This document shows, piece by piece, positions 49,643 to 60,215 of a stretch of DNA of 64,000 bases. Under the pieces are notes generated by a model. The model worked only from the letters and a program-made list of their open reading frames with translations. It ran no database searches and was not told where the DNA came from. Position 1 is the stretch's first letter; each line of letters starts with the position of its first letter. The position numbers and the translations under genes are program-made. The DNA comes from Cliona cf. orientalis. Its lineage: Eukaryota; Porifera; Demospongiae; Clionaida; Clionaidae. The DNA lies in contig OZ005689.1 of the NCBI GenBank assembly GCA_963930775.1, positions 37,152,993 to 37,216,992 on the forward strand, given 5' to 3'.

Positions 49643-52312
49643 ATGAAGCTACTGCCAGCGCCAGCCGAGAGTCCTCCATCACCTGTCCTCTTTGAATCCC
49701 CTTCAATTGAGGAGCAATTTCCTCCTCCTACTCCTCTTGAACGGAGGGAGCACGACGTGAAGGTGAGGGAAGAAGCAGTGACAGCAAGGGAGCAAGCCCT
49801 CTTAAAGGATCAGGATGGCTGGAAGAAGTGGAAAGAAGAGATAGAGGAGATAAATGAAGATATGCAAGTGCTTGACCACAATTATAAAGTGCTGGAGGAG
49901 TGGAGGGAGCAACTAGAAGATGAGGAAGAAAAGGAGGAGAGTAAACTGGCCAAAGAGAGAGATGAGTTGATGAGAAAAATTAGCAGACTAGAGGAAGAGA
50001 AGAAGGAGCTCGGAAGCAAACTGACCAGAGAGAGAGATGAGTTGGAGAAGAGAATTAGCAGACTGGAGAAGAGAATTAGCAGACTGGAGGAAGAGAAGGA
50101 GGAGCTCAGAAGCAACCTGACCGAAGAGAGAGATGAGTTGGAGAAGAGAATTAGCAGACTGGAGGAAGAGAAGGAGGAGCTCGGAAGCAAACTGACCAGA
50201 GAGAGAGATGAGTTGGAGAAGAGAATTAGCAGACTGGAGGAAGAGAAGGAGGAGCTCGGAAGCAAACTGACCGAAGAGAGAGGGGAGTTGGAGAAGAGAA
50301 TTAGCAGACTGGAGGAAGAGAAGGAGGAGCTCGGAAGCAAACTGACCGAAGAGAGATGAGATGGAGAAGAGAATTAGCAGACTGGAGGAAGAGAAGGAGG
50401 AGCTCGGAAGCAAACTGAACGAAGAGAGAGATGATTTGGAGAGAAAAATTAGTGGACTAGAGGAAAAAGACAAGGAGCTCAAGGAAGAAAATGAGGCGCT
50501 CAGAAGGAAACTGCTGGACGTTAGCAAAGAGCTAAAGGACCATTTTCGGGAGAAGGAAAGAGCAGTAGGCCAACATTCAGATTTAAAAGAACCAAGTCAG
50601 CTGCAGCAGCCTGCTCAAACCAGTGACAATGTCGATGACCCAATGCTGGACTACCTTCATCTTCATGGGGGTTGGGACGATCCTGGAGGATTGTGAGTAT
50701 GATATTGTAGATAGTGTAGTGCATAGTACAACAGTACCGTGTTGCACATATGACGTGCTGAGAAAGTCGGTGGTAACTGATAAGTGAGAATCATTTATGC
50801 ATATTATTCTGCATTTAGCTTTTGTTCATTATCACTTTCATAGCAGTCCAGAGGCTGGGACGGAGGACAATCCCGCTGGGACCGAAGACATGTGCATGGC
50901 CACGACTCCAAGGACCTACAACATGTGAGAATCGTACATAATATTCTGCATTTAGCTTTTGTTCATTGTCACTTTCATAACAGTCCACATGGGACCAATA
51001 CTGCTGGAAATCCTTCTGCTGGGACGAAAGATACGGCCGGCGCCCCGACTCCAAGGACTGATGACATGTGAGAACCATACACATTATTGTGCATTTAGCT
51101 TTTAGGTCATTGTCACTTGCCATCAGTCGACATGGAACCGAGGACACAGCCAGCACAAGAACCGAGGCCAAAATTCAAGGAATGGCCACTGCTGCGACCC
51201 CAAGGACTGTAGACAAGCCTTTTGTCTTCAGGTGTGCCTTTACTACAGTAAACTATCCCCATACACTACATCACCAATGATGCAGGTTGCCCACCAGTGA
51301 GGGCGAGGAGGAAGAGGGCAAGCCTGAACTGAAGAGGTCTAAAGAGAAGTGGGTATTCATTCATTAATATTATTATTAGCATCAGTGAATATGATACATC
51401 ACTTTCCTCTATTTAGCCCCTTTATTTAGCCCCTTTATCAAGACAAGAGCAAGACCGAAATTGTTCGAGTCAGTGTGAGTATTACATTATATTTAACCTT
51501 ATGGACCACTGGACTGCACTCATTTCATTGCAGCACTGTTCCCAAATCAATCATGAAGAGAAAGAGTGGCAGGCTAAAAAAGACTGTGAAATTTAAGTGA
51601 GTTATGGAGACAAAGAAGATGAGCATTTAAATAAATTCAAATTTATGATTAGTGAACATCCACCCCAAACATCTCCACTCATGCGCGCACTTCTCAGTTG
51701 CTCTCCCGAGTCATCAGATGCAGGTGCCAGGGAATATGGGTAGGTTGACAACTGTTCTGGAGTTAGTATTCATAACATCTTTCTTCTCAGCCCACACAGA
51801 CCTGAAGGCTTCGAAACCTTTCTCCAGGTGTATGGACCGGGTGAGAAGGGTGAAGGAGGGAATGGACCGGGTGAGAAGGGTGAAGGAGGGAATGACCAGT
51901 AAGTACTTATATTATAATAAAATATTTTTGCAAGGTATTGTGCCTTGCTTGCAGCACAAATCCAGAACAGCAGACCTCTCACGGAGCGTCTAAGCTTGAT
52001 GTGAGTTGACACTTTTAATAGGTTTATAATATACCAATACTTAATACACAATGCCGCACCACATAGATACTTTTACCCAACTACACTAAACCGCTAAAGT
52101 ATGCACAGGAGAGAGAGGGGAAGTGGACAAGCACCGAGATTCGTAACATGGAGGCACATTTTCGGTATTACATCGATCACGATAAACTACCGAAGATGAC
52201 AGTATGCAAGTCATTCCTGGAAAATTTTGAATGCAAGCGTGGCAGAACGCCCAGGGATGTGTATGATAAAGTTAAAGCGATCATGGGGTTGAAATCCAGA
52301 TCCAAGAAATAA
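49643..52312 (+). CDS. Coiled-coil protein with SANT/Myb-like C-terminal tail
   Basis: Exons 49643-50692, 50844-50924, 50984-51067, 51127-51231, 51286-51352, 51417-51472, 51534-51596, 51791-51898, 51955-52000 and 52109-52312; all junctions are phase-consistent. The Pro-rich start (residues 1-35) leads into a coiled coil of about 280 residues built from a 25-residue repeat (RISRLEEEKEELGSKLTEER plus DELEK). Exons 2-4 are tandem duplicates (GTEDNPAGTED, GTNTAGNPSAGT, GTEDTASTRT, each ending in TPRT). The last exon (EREGKWTSTEIRNMEAHFRY, then CKSFLEN) resembles the SANT/Myb-like tail found in transposon-associated proteins of fish and cnidarians. A 2-bp loss in a GA run near 50356 (GAAGAGAGATGAG for GAAGAGAGAGATGAG) breaks the frame in the coil; all else is open, so it may be an allele or assembly error. 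Earlier 5' exons are possible. Confidence 0.75.
49957..50440 (+). repeat. 75-bp coding minisatellite inside the coiled coil
   Basis: About six units of 75 bp (AGAATTAGCAGACTGGAGGA followed by GAGAAGGAGGAGCTCGGAAG...) encode the 25-residue coil repeat; one partial unit (LEKRISRLEKRISRLEE) is a short extra duplication. Period 25 equals two heptads plus an 11-residue hendecad. Confidence 0.9.
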
Positions 52313-52739
52313 TAATTGTCAAGTGTATCGCAGTATGTGAACATGTATGTAATGTATAGTAGCATGTGAATGATGTATAGTAGTATTGTGCATTCCAGAA
52401 TAACCAAAATTACTCATGATGGTTAAATTTATTCCTCACTATGTGCATTCCAGAATTACCATAAATACTATACAAATATCAAACATGAATACTATACAAA
52501 CGTATGCAGAAATAAAATCAGTCAAAAAGAAGTAACCTGCCTGCAGTGTATGTATAAATACTACACAAATATCACTATACAAATGTATGCAGAAATAAAA
52601 TCAGACAAAAAGAGTAACCTGCCTGCAATGTTTCAAAATACGTCACATTAAAATTTCGTGGTTAAGTTTTGTGAATACTCCAAAGATGGATTGTGTTTGC
52701 TGTCCCTGTATTGGTAAAAATGGGAAGTATTGAACTGAT

Positions 52740-53400
52740 CACTGACTTTAATGAGCATGACCACCATGTGGGCGTGGTCTGTGGTTTTTGAAATAATAAT
52801 AACCCCAGTCATATAACCACCCTAATCACGGACTTAAATGAGCAGGACCACAAGTTAATTGCATGACATAACCAATAATTATGGTGTGGGCGTGGTTCGT
52901 GGTTTTTTGGAATCCTCGCCCCCAATTACCCCTGACCCAGTCGTACAACCACCCTGATTACCGACCTAACTGAGCATGGCCACCATACAATACTTTAAAT
53001 AAAATACATGATGTAACTCATCAACTAATTATGGTGTGGGCGTGGTTTGTGGTTTTTTGGAATCCTCACCCCCAATTACCCCCGATCCAGTCATAGAACC
53101 ACTGATCTGGAGCTTTTATAACAAAAACATCAAAAGGTGAGAATATAGCATAACCCTGGGGGGAATAAATGACGTCATAACATAACTCCATAACTAATTA
53201 TTGCATGGGCATGGTTTGTGGTTTTTAGGAATTGACTTGTCAGATTACCCTAAGCCCCACCTGAGAACCTCTTCTATCGATGACATCATAACTCGAAAAC
53301 TAATTATCGTAGGGGCGTGGTTTGTGGTTTTTTGGAATCTTCACCTTTGATTTCCCCTGACCCCGCCATTAAATCTTCTTGACCACGCCATTATGGAAAA
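52740..53400. repeat. Five GGCGTGGTTTGTGG-type repeats
   Basis: Copies begin near 52768, 52886, 53036, 53207 and 53312 with the core TGGGCGTGGTTTGTGGTTTT then TTGGAATCCTC and ATTACCCC. Unit spacing is 105-170 bp. Same family and orientation as at 45.6-46 kb, 32.4 kb and 36.7-37 kb. Confidence 0.85.
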
Positions 53401-53447
53401 AAACATCTAAGGGTGAAATTGTTACATATGCATGCACGAGAATTCAC

Positions 53448-53659
53448 CTCAATCCAACAATGTGCACCAGCAAGTGACTTCCAAGATAAATCAGAGATCC
53501 AATAGAGAGAGGTACAGCACTTCCCCGAATGTGGTCCGGGTTTGGTACACGGTCGTCTCGTCTGAAAGTCGTACCAGATGCACAGGATAAAATTACGAGC
53601 AGAGGGTAGCGGCTGTAAATGAAAGAGAGCTTCTTTATGGATGGCAATCCGAGCGCCAT
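53448..53659 (-). CDS. First coding exon with intact promoter (gene otherwise unseen)
   Basis: The ATG at 53659 opens a 70-codon exon (MALGLPSIKKLSFIYSRYPL ... LLVHIVGLR) ending at a GAG|GTGAAT donor, phase 2. Its C-terminal LLVHIVGLR and the donor context match the repeated units at 29-31 kb, where the donor is usually GC. No convincing second exon was found downstream, where only GTGGTTTGTGG repeats lie. Function unknown. A promoter box sits 97 bp upstream. Confidence 0.45.
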
Positions 53660-53755
53660 GATGTAGGGGCTGCTCAGGTGAAGGACTGCGATAGATTGTT
53701 TATTGTAGCGATGATCCGATCGAGTGGGATAATGGAAATGCCAGCGCTACTTGCT

Positions 53756-53764
53756 CTTTAAATA
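53756..53764 (-). promoter_or_regulatory. TATA-like box TATTTAAAG
   Basis: Minus strand, 97 bp 5' of the ATG at 53659, in the context GTATTTAAAGAGCA. The same box and context occur in the repeated units at 30206-30222 and 31218-31235, so it is a conserved part of the unit. Confidence 0.5.
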
Positions 53765-54180
53765 CTGAGCGGTCCTCTGCCTGGTCAATCTGGCGATGAC
53801 TGGTTTGACTGGTTTCTAATTGGACGTGGCGCTAGAATACTGGTTTGGACTGGTTTGAGTCGCGAGTTAGTGGCGGTGCGCATACCGAGCGCACAATCGC
53901 ATATTATACAATCATAATAATATTATGCATACGCGATCATTACTTCTTCGAGCATCACCGATCGCGGACGACGCCGAGTCCAATACTGGCCAACATCATC
54001 CAAACTCGTTCCTATAAGTCCAAAATCAAGTTTGTGAATCCTGAAGCAGACTGGTTTGAGTCGCGAGTCGGCGCGCATACCGACCGCGTACAGCACTTTC
54101 AATAAAACTTGCAATTTTTGATCATGTACGGCTGGATACTAGTATGCGCATGCGCGGATTTGAATCCCGTATGCAGCAAA

Positions 54181-55863
54181 ATGACTTCTTGCGAGCCAGG
54201 TAGAACACGAGCTTATGCTTATAGTGAGGATTTGCGTTGGAGAATAGTGTGGCAGAGGGAAGCTTTGGGAAAGAAGTGCAAGGATGTTGCCTCAAACCTC
54301 GGAGTGGATACAGTGACTGTATCTCGAGTCGTTACAACTCAGTGTATTTAAGGACAGTCTCAGATACAATTAAGCATAAAATTTATACATTTTCAACCAC
54401 TGATACAGGTACCTAAACAAGATATGAGAAGCTGATCATGGTGATGAAATGAAACTATAACTCTAGTACTTCAAGAATTTCAGAAAATAAACCGCAACTA
54501 ATTATCTAATTAGGCGGTACAACCGCGATTAGCCACGCCCTCTTAAACACTATTTCAAGTTTTCCAACATTGTTCCAGCCAGATGTAGCTGACATCAACA
54601 GGGGCAAATGAAACTTAGGATGATACTCTTAATTCTCCCCGCGGCAAATTTGCAAACAACTTTGTAGTAAGTAGATAATCGCAAAAAACGCCATTTCAGC
54701 ACTTCTGACGGCACGATCTCTCGCATGTAGCTGAAAGACCAAGGCAGCTACGAACAATCGCCGCGGCAGATCATCGACAATCATCCCTAAGGTTAGCTTT
54801 TCGTCGTTTAACTTGCAAAATTCCCCCGAGAACAATGTTGGAACTCGCTGACCAACGGGTTTCGCTCGATTATTGCAGCCGTGCGGCTTTGCTGCCGTGG
54901 CTTGTATGTGGTTGATATGGGGTGACGTCACGGTACAAGCTCTAATTGACCACAAACATGCATGATAAGTGGCCGCTAGTCGGGCGCGCGCTAGAAGAGC
55001 TGAGACAGTCCTTAAGTGCACTGAGAAGGTTCAGACAAACTGGACTTGCACTGAAGAAGAGCCATCCATCTAGAAGAATTTTCAGGAAACTCACTATAGG
55101 CGTAGAGATGATGATACTGCATCTAGTACTACGTCGTCCTGGTATCTATCTCCACGAGATTGCAAGAGAGCTTGAAGAGACCCTCGGTGCTGAAATTGCT
55201 TTATCTACCATTTATATGTTTTTGAAGAAGTGTGGCTTTACCCGGCAGAAATTGAGAATATCGGTACTTCAAAGAGATAGCTTTTTTCGTCTCCAGTTCA
55301 CTTCAGAAGTGTCTCTTTATGATCGGGACATGATGATTTTCCTAGACGAGACGGGTAGTGATCGGCGCAACTCCATTAGAAAGTAAGGCTACAGCATCCG
55401 GGGAAGGCCTTTGGTTAGTGAGAAATTGCTAGTTCGAGGTAAACGAATATCTGCCATCGCCTTCATGTCCGTCAATGGAATGCTTGATGTGAAAACTGTG
55501 ACTGGATCTGTTGACGGTGCTGTCTTCTATGACTTCGTTCAAACTTCACTTCTCCATCACTTGATGCCTTTTGATGGCCACAATCCCCATAGTGTGGTAA
55601 TACTTGATAATTGTTCAATCCACCGTAAGGAAGAGACCATCTGTATGATTCAAGAAGTTGGTGCCATAGTTCACTTTCTCCCACCCTACTAACCGGATTT
55701 TAATCCGATTGAGGAGGCATTTTCTAAGGTGAAGGCAACATTGAAGCTCCTGGACCAGGAAGCTGACATGGGTGAAGATCCAGAGAATTTGGTGCTTACA
55801 GCATTCTCTTCTATCACCAAGCAAGATTGCCAGAGCTGGATAGACCATGCATTCAACTTTTGA
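54181..55863 (+). pseudogene. Tc1/mariner (IS630-type) transposase, broken
   Basis: The N-terminal helix-turn-helix (SEDLRWRIVWQREALGKKCK to VTVSRVV) is separated from the rest by an inserted inverted-repeat element (54340-55023). The frame resumes as RRFRQTGLALKKSHPSRR, LVLRRPGIYLHEIARELEE and the DDE catalytic domain: Asp in MIFLDETGSDRR, Asp in VVILDNCSIH, Glu in NPIEEAFSKVK. Two nonsense codons interrupt it: TAA after RNSIRK (55384-55386) and TAA in FLPPY*PDFNPIE (55690-55692). All three catalytic acids remain. Length without the insertion (about 330 codons) is normal. The transposon's own terminal repeats were not identified. Confidence 0.85.
54340..55023. mobile_element. Inverted-repeat element inserted in the Tc1 transposase
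   Basis: 684 bp with ends CAGTGTATTTAAGGACAGTC and (inverse) CAGTGCACTTAAGGACTGTC, extending to GTCTCAG. It lies exactly between the HTH and the RRFRQTG block. No clear target duplication. CAGTG ends recall hAT-class termini but I would not assign it. Confidence 0.8.
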
Positions 55864-55996
55864 AAATTATAATCTTAGACAATCATAACCATTAATTAAT
55901 TTTTATACCATAATAATAATTGTTATGACAATCGTGATCATCCAATTCTACCTTAAAAATGTATTGTTTGTTTCTCAATTGTTGTTATTAATCATA

Positions 55997-56798
55997 CTAA
56001 ACAAGATTGTTTAATAATTGCAGAATGATACGCTTTTGCTCAGTGAATTCATCCCGGCTTAAAATGCCGTCTTCCATCAGGTTTTGTAAAATACGCAGCT
56101 GCTCCAAATTCTTCATCCGTATTTCAACTTTCTTCCCTGGGGAGAAATGAGCAGAGTGCCCCATGGTACTTGTGGCTGCTACATCTTGGAGGGGCTTTGG
56201 GGAAAATGCCTTTGCTATTGCAGTGGCAGCACCTGCAAATGCATCAACAAGCGACTCTTTTGGCTGCTTTTGAAGACCTCCGGTGAACATAGGTGCGTTA
56301 GGGGGCTGACTGTCACTTTCATGCACTCCAGAGAAAATAGCCCTTGCCCATGGCCTATACTGGGGGCCAGACCACTTGCTTCCATGCTTTTCTCTCAAGT
56401 TCTGAAACACACTTTCAAGCTCTTCTTCCTGCTCACTCACTTTCTTTGTGTGTGTATCTTTATCTTTGCTCTTCTTCTGCTTCTTTTTGCATGCAAGAAT
56501 CAGTACCACTTCCTTTTCCATCGCACCACAATGGTATGTGCTTTTTACCCTTGAAGTGGACATACATGGATTCAAGATCGGCAGGAGATACTAGCCATTT
56601 CTTCCTGTGCTGGGACCCTTCAAAGTAACCAACATTATAATCACCATCGGGAATGTCATATTCTAATTCATGGTATAAAGCAGAACGAAGAGCTTTCACT
56701 GACTCAAATTTATGGCAGATGCCACGCAAGTCTCGTTGAACAAATTTACTCCTTCGTTCTGGATCGTAAATCTTCACCGTATAAATAAACTTCTGCAT
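55997..56798 (-). pseudogene. Multicopy sponge-type protein with frameshift
   Basis: Starts MQKFIYTVKIYDPERRSKFV. Residues about 20-95 (QRDLRGICHKFESVKALRSA ... DGDYNVGYFEGSQHRKKWLV ... LESMYVHFKGKKHIPLWCDG) form a compact ubiquitin-like or PB1-like fold by pattern. Near 56490 (an A run, CATGCAAAAAGAAG) the frame changes into a Lys-rich linker, then EKHGSKWSGPQYRPWARAIF, and a C-terminal helix ending LSRDEFTEQKRIILQLLNNL. I recognise the pattern (GPQ.R.WARM..., LWCDG) from uncharacterised multicopy proteins in sponges and cnidarians, function unknown. One indel in a homopolymer could be assembly error. Confidence 0.6.
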
Positions 56799-56815
56799 TT
56801 AAAAGCGGTCATCCA

Positions 56816-57143
56816 AATATGTGACCGGATTTGGGAAAATCCTCCATAAGCGATTTTTCAAGAAAATCGCGATCACTATTTAGATTGTTAGAATGACCTT
56901 TGAACTAACCATGCAGCAAGTTTGAATGCGCTAGTGCAAGTAGTTTTGAAGTTATGAACGTTTTTATGCACTCGCGCGGGAAATATTAAAACGGAGAAAT
57001 TACGTCCAGAACACGTTGCTAGGGGGTTTATTACATTTTCCGTATACTACCCGTTTACGCGCGCGCGCAATGCGCATCACGTTGTGTTACGTAATAATCA
57101 GCTGACCTGACCGGCTAACACAGTACAGTTTTTTGAAGTAGCC
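56816..57143. other. Intergenic, MITE end at 56817
   Basis: Begins with TATGTGACCGGATTTGGGAA, the same end as the short MITE at 46.1-46.2 kb. Then AT-rich sequence and a GC-rich, CpG-rich stretch (57055-57075). Confidence 0.5.
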
Positions 57144-57354
57144 ATGAGGAAGATCAGAGATCTTTACGCAGTGGACCAGGATAGGATCTCAGGAGTGCGA
57201 AAGAAAAAGGTACGCTACTGTACTATCATTCAGTATAGAGAGGGTCATGGGCTACTTTTTTTTAATTATTTTTAGCCCTCTTCGTACTTTAATATTGTAC
57301 GAAGCGAAGCTAGAGAGAATAGCATGACATACAGAACACTACTATGAAGGCTGC

Positions 57355-58792
57355 TCAGTTATGACGCTTTCTTTTAGCTGGTGGTGGTGTGGTATGCTCG
57401 GCCTGCGTAGGACACGGACACACGAGATCCTGGCACTCGGGTGGGCAAAATTCTCTGATCTTGTCATAAAGATACTGCCGGCGCTCTAATGAAAGACCCG
57501 GTGGAGGAATGATGGATGGAAGATCAGCTGCATTGGGTTTCCACTTATCGTCTCGTAGAAGATTCAGCACTCTCTCTGGACTAGTGACAGAATCCTTCAC
57601 TATGACAACTCCTGGCTTGAGATGTGAGAAAGTCAGGTGGTGCATTGCTTTGATGCCTTTCAGTGCTGTCTGTTTGAAGGGGGCATCAAAAAACTGTGCC
57701 CAGTCGTAGGTAGGTACCACTACTTTGCCATCCTGTGTTCCTACTAGTTATGCATGGTTCACAACTGCAGAACTCTCAACCACCTTGACGATGTCTTCAA
57801 GGCACCCAATCTTCGCCCGACGATATGCCTGCTTGAATAGGCCGAAACACCAATCGGGCGAAAATTTTGTGTGCCCAACTACAAGGAATGACAACATTAT
57901 CGTCTCATTGAGGCCAACCAGGACTTGCCAGGCAAGGTACTGCATGACGAAGTGGTTTTTATTCTGGCCGCTACAGTTGTCTGCATGGAGGTGTAGCTGA
58001 GTCTCCCCTAGATTGTGTGTCTGAAGGAAGTGATGTAGCATGCTTATGATGTTATTCGCCCCTTTGCCCGTGTTGATAGCCTCATCAATGAGGTAGTTGA
58101 CCTGTAAGAAGTGGTATTTTACATGCTGTGATAGTGTATTGATCATGAATAATGTATTAATCCTACCTGTCTTGGTACAGCCTCACAACAAATGCCAAAA
58201 ATGGCACACTTGCGAGGTGTAAGAAAATACATAGGGCCAGGCTGCTGAGGATCACTAGGGTAATGCACCTACATGTATTGCATAAAATGTAAGTTAGTGA
58301 TAAGAATTCAGGATGTGCACCCTACTTGTTGGGCCATATCAAAGCTGAAGTGCATTTCGATCTTATGACATGCAGGTCGTAAGCAGCTGCCAATTGGTGG
58401 GACTTGAAGGTGGCCGTCAACAGTAAAGGTCTTCTTTAGTAGTATCTCTTTTGCTGCACCAATGGCACTCCTGTAGAAAGACCTCTCTTGAGTGGCCAGC
58501 TGCAGATGTTCCTCCGCGTCCTTGAGCACCTATGAATCACAGACTGTGATAACGTCCTTCGGTATGTAGATGTATTAATTTTAATAGTTACTTGTGACTT
58601 TGCTGATTCTGGGGTGTTAGCAGCCCTCATGATTTTGACACTATTTTGTTGGCACACCCAACACAAATCTGACATAGGTTTCATGACAGTTATGTGGGGT
58701 GCCAACTGACACCAGAGAGAGGTGAAGGTGGTATAGGCCGCTGCTTTGATATCCGCTTCATCGGAAGCCAGCTTGTACTCGATCCACACTGC
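57355..58792 (-). pseudogene. DUF7869-like protein, 5'-truncated, one nonsense codon
   Basis: Four minus-strand exons, 58792-58592, 58529-58326, 58268-58167 and 58101-57355, each bounded by GT-AG and joined in phase 0 (418 codons). The conserved block LHLHADNCSGQNKNHFVMQY, SFLVVGHTKFSPDWCFGLFK, then FNLL-type NLLRDDKWKP, PSIIPPPGLSLERRQYLYDK and IREFCPPECQD is what I recall from the DUF7869 family, multicopy in sponges, corals and other animals. The D-N-x(3)-Q-N-K plus GHT..PDW pattern looks enzyme-like, possibly a transposase-derived RNase H-type fold (inference). A TAA codon at 57748-57750 follows VVNHA and precedes LVGTQDGK in the same frame. The first exon visible begins at an acceptor and lies beside a long TG tract, so 5' exons are missing or distant. 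Confidence 0.75.
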
Positions 58793-58829
58793 CTGCAGCA
58801 TGCAGGTAATGTCAAGTATCTATAGGAGT

Positions 58830-59275
58830 GTGTACATGTGCACTAGTATGCGTTTGTGTGCGTATGTGAGATGTTATTCTGTGTGTGCATGTGCATCTGT
58901 ATATGAGATGTCACTCTGTGCATGCGTGTGTGAGATGTGTGTGTGTGTGATGTCGCTGTGTGTGCATGCATGCGTGAGATGGAAATGTGTGTACATGCGT
59001 GTGTGTGTGTGTGTGTGCATGTGGGTGTGTGAAATGTGTGTGTGTGTGTGATGTCGCTGTGTGTGCGTGCATGTGTGAGATGGAAATGTGTGTACATGTG
59101 TGTGTGTGTGCATGTGTGCATGAGGTAGCAATCTGTGTGTACATACGTGTGTGTGTGTGTGCGTGTGTGAGATGGCAATATCTGTGTGTGTGCATGTTTA
59201 TGTGTGAGATGTCACTGTGTGTGTGCGTGCGTGTGTGAGATGGCAGTCTGTGTGTACATGTGTGACGTGTGTATA
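58830..59275. repeat. TG-rich microsatellite
   Basis: (TG)n with regular GAGATG, GATGTCGCTG and CATGCGTGTG interruptions, giving a compound minisatellite. His-Thr and Cys-Val ORFs on the two strands are by-products. Confidence 0.95.
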
Positions 59276-59954
59276 TGTGACCCTCCACGAGTAAACCAAG
59301 CATAGTGCGCGGAAAAAATTTTTTGAGTTAAGGCCACCATTACCAACTACAACCTTTGAACTATTGCTCCAGCAAATTTGAAGTCTCTAGCCCGTGTAGT
59401 CATGGAGATATGAGCAAAAATATACCCGGATCGCCCGTACTAAAGTATTGCAAAAAATTGCATTGAACATTGCTACGTACGTTGCACGCGGAAGTCCGTA
59501 TATTCGCCGTTTATGGTAAATACGTGGCCCCGCCCACTAAGTCAAAGAGCTAGATGGCTGCCAACACGTTGGAAAGAGAGCAGCAGCCGGCGTTTCGATG
59601 GAAAAGAACGAAAAGATAAGCGTGTCTATAGATCGTTAGTATACAAAATCGAAGAAAGAAGTAACTGGAGAGTTTTTTCTATGCAGCTGCCGTGCTTGCC
59701 TACCTGCAACTATGGCAACGGCTCCGTATCATGGACGATCAATGTTAGCTACACGGCCGACTTCTTCGAGCCATAACTCGGTAAGTATAGCGTTCTAGAA
59801 GCTACGAAGCAGATTTTTGTGTAGAGGAATGATTCCTCTATCGATCTATACCAAAAAGTGAAAAACGATAATTATCACCTTGGGCAACTATTTTGGCCTG
59901 TATCTCAGATTGATATCCAGCGCATTATGCTTGGTTTCCTCGTGGAGGGTCACA
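59276..59954. mobile_element. 679-bp MITE, TIR TGTGACC, copy 2
   Basis: Ends TGTGACCCTCCACGAGTAAA and inverse TGTGACCCTCCACGAGGAAA, flanked by TA. Same length as copy 1 and colinear throughout, with point differences only. Confidence 0.9.
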
Positions 59955-60215
59955 TATTACTATGTATACAGCACAAATGAAACGATCACATACATAAGTA
60001 AGTAAGTTTGTTATCACAGTATTATTGTGTGATTTATTTACTAGTATATTATGTGTAATATGTATATGCATGGCAGTAAGTCATCCGTGAGATCCCCATC
60101 CCCCCTACCCACCCACCCCACCCCACCCCCCAGAAAAAAAATTCTGTATGCAACCCTAAGCCACAGTTTGTATTAGAGCTGGGACTGTTGGAGAGAGGTA
60201 TATACACACACTTAC

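Noticed and set aside
49882-50527. Ser/Leu-rich minus-strand ORFs of 152 and 179 codons
   Set aside because: Antisense translation of the coding minisatellite in the coiled-coil gene.
58843-59303. His/Thr-rich minus-strand ORFs up to 130 codons
   Set aside because: TG microsatellite by-products.
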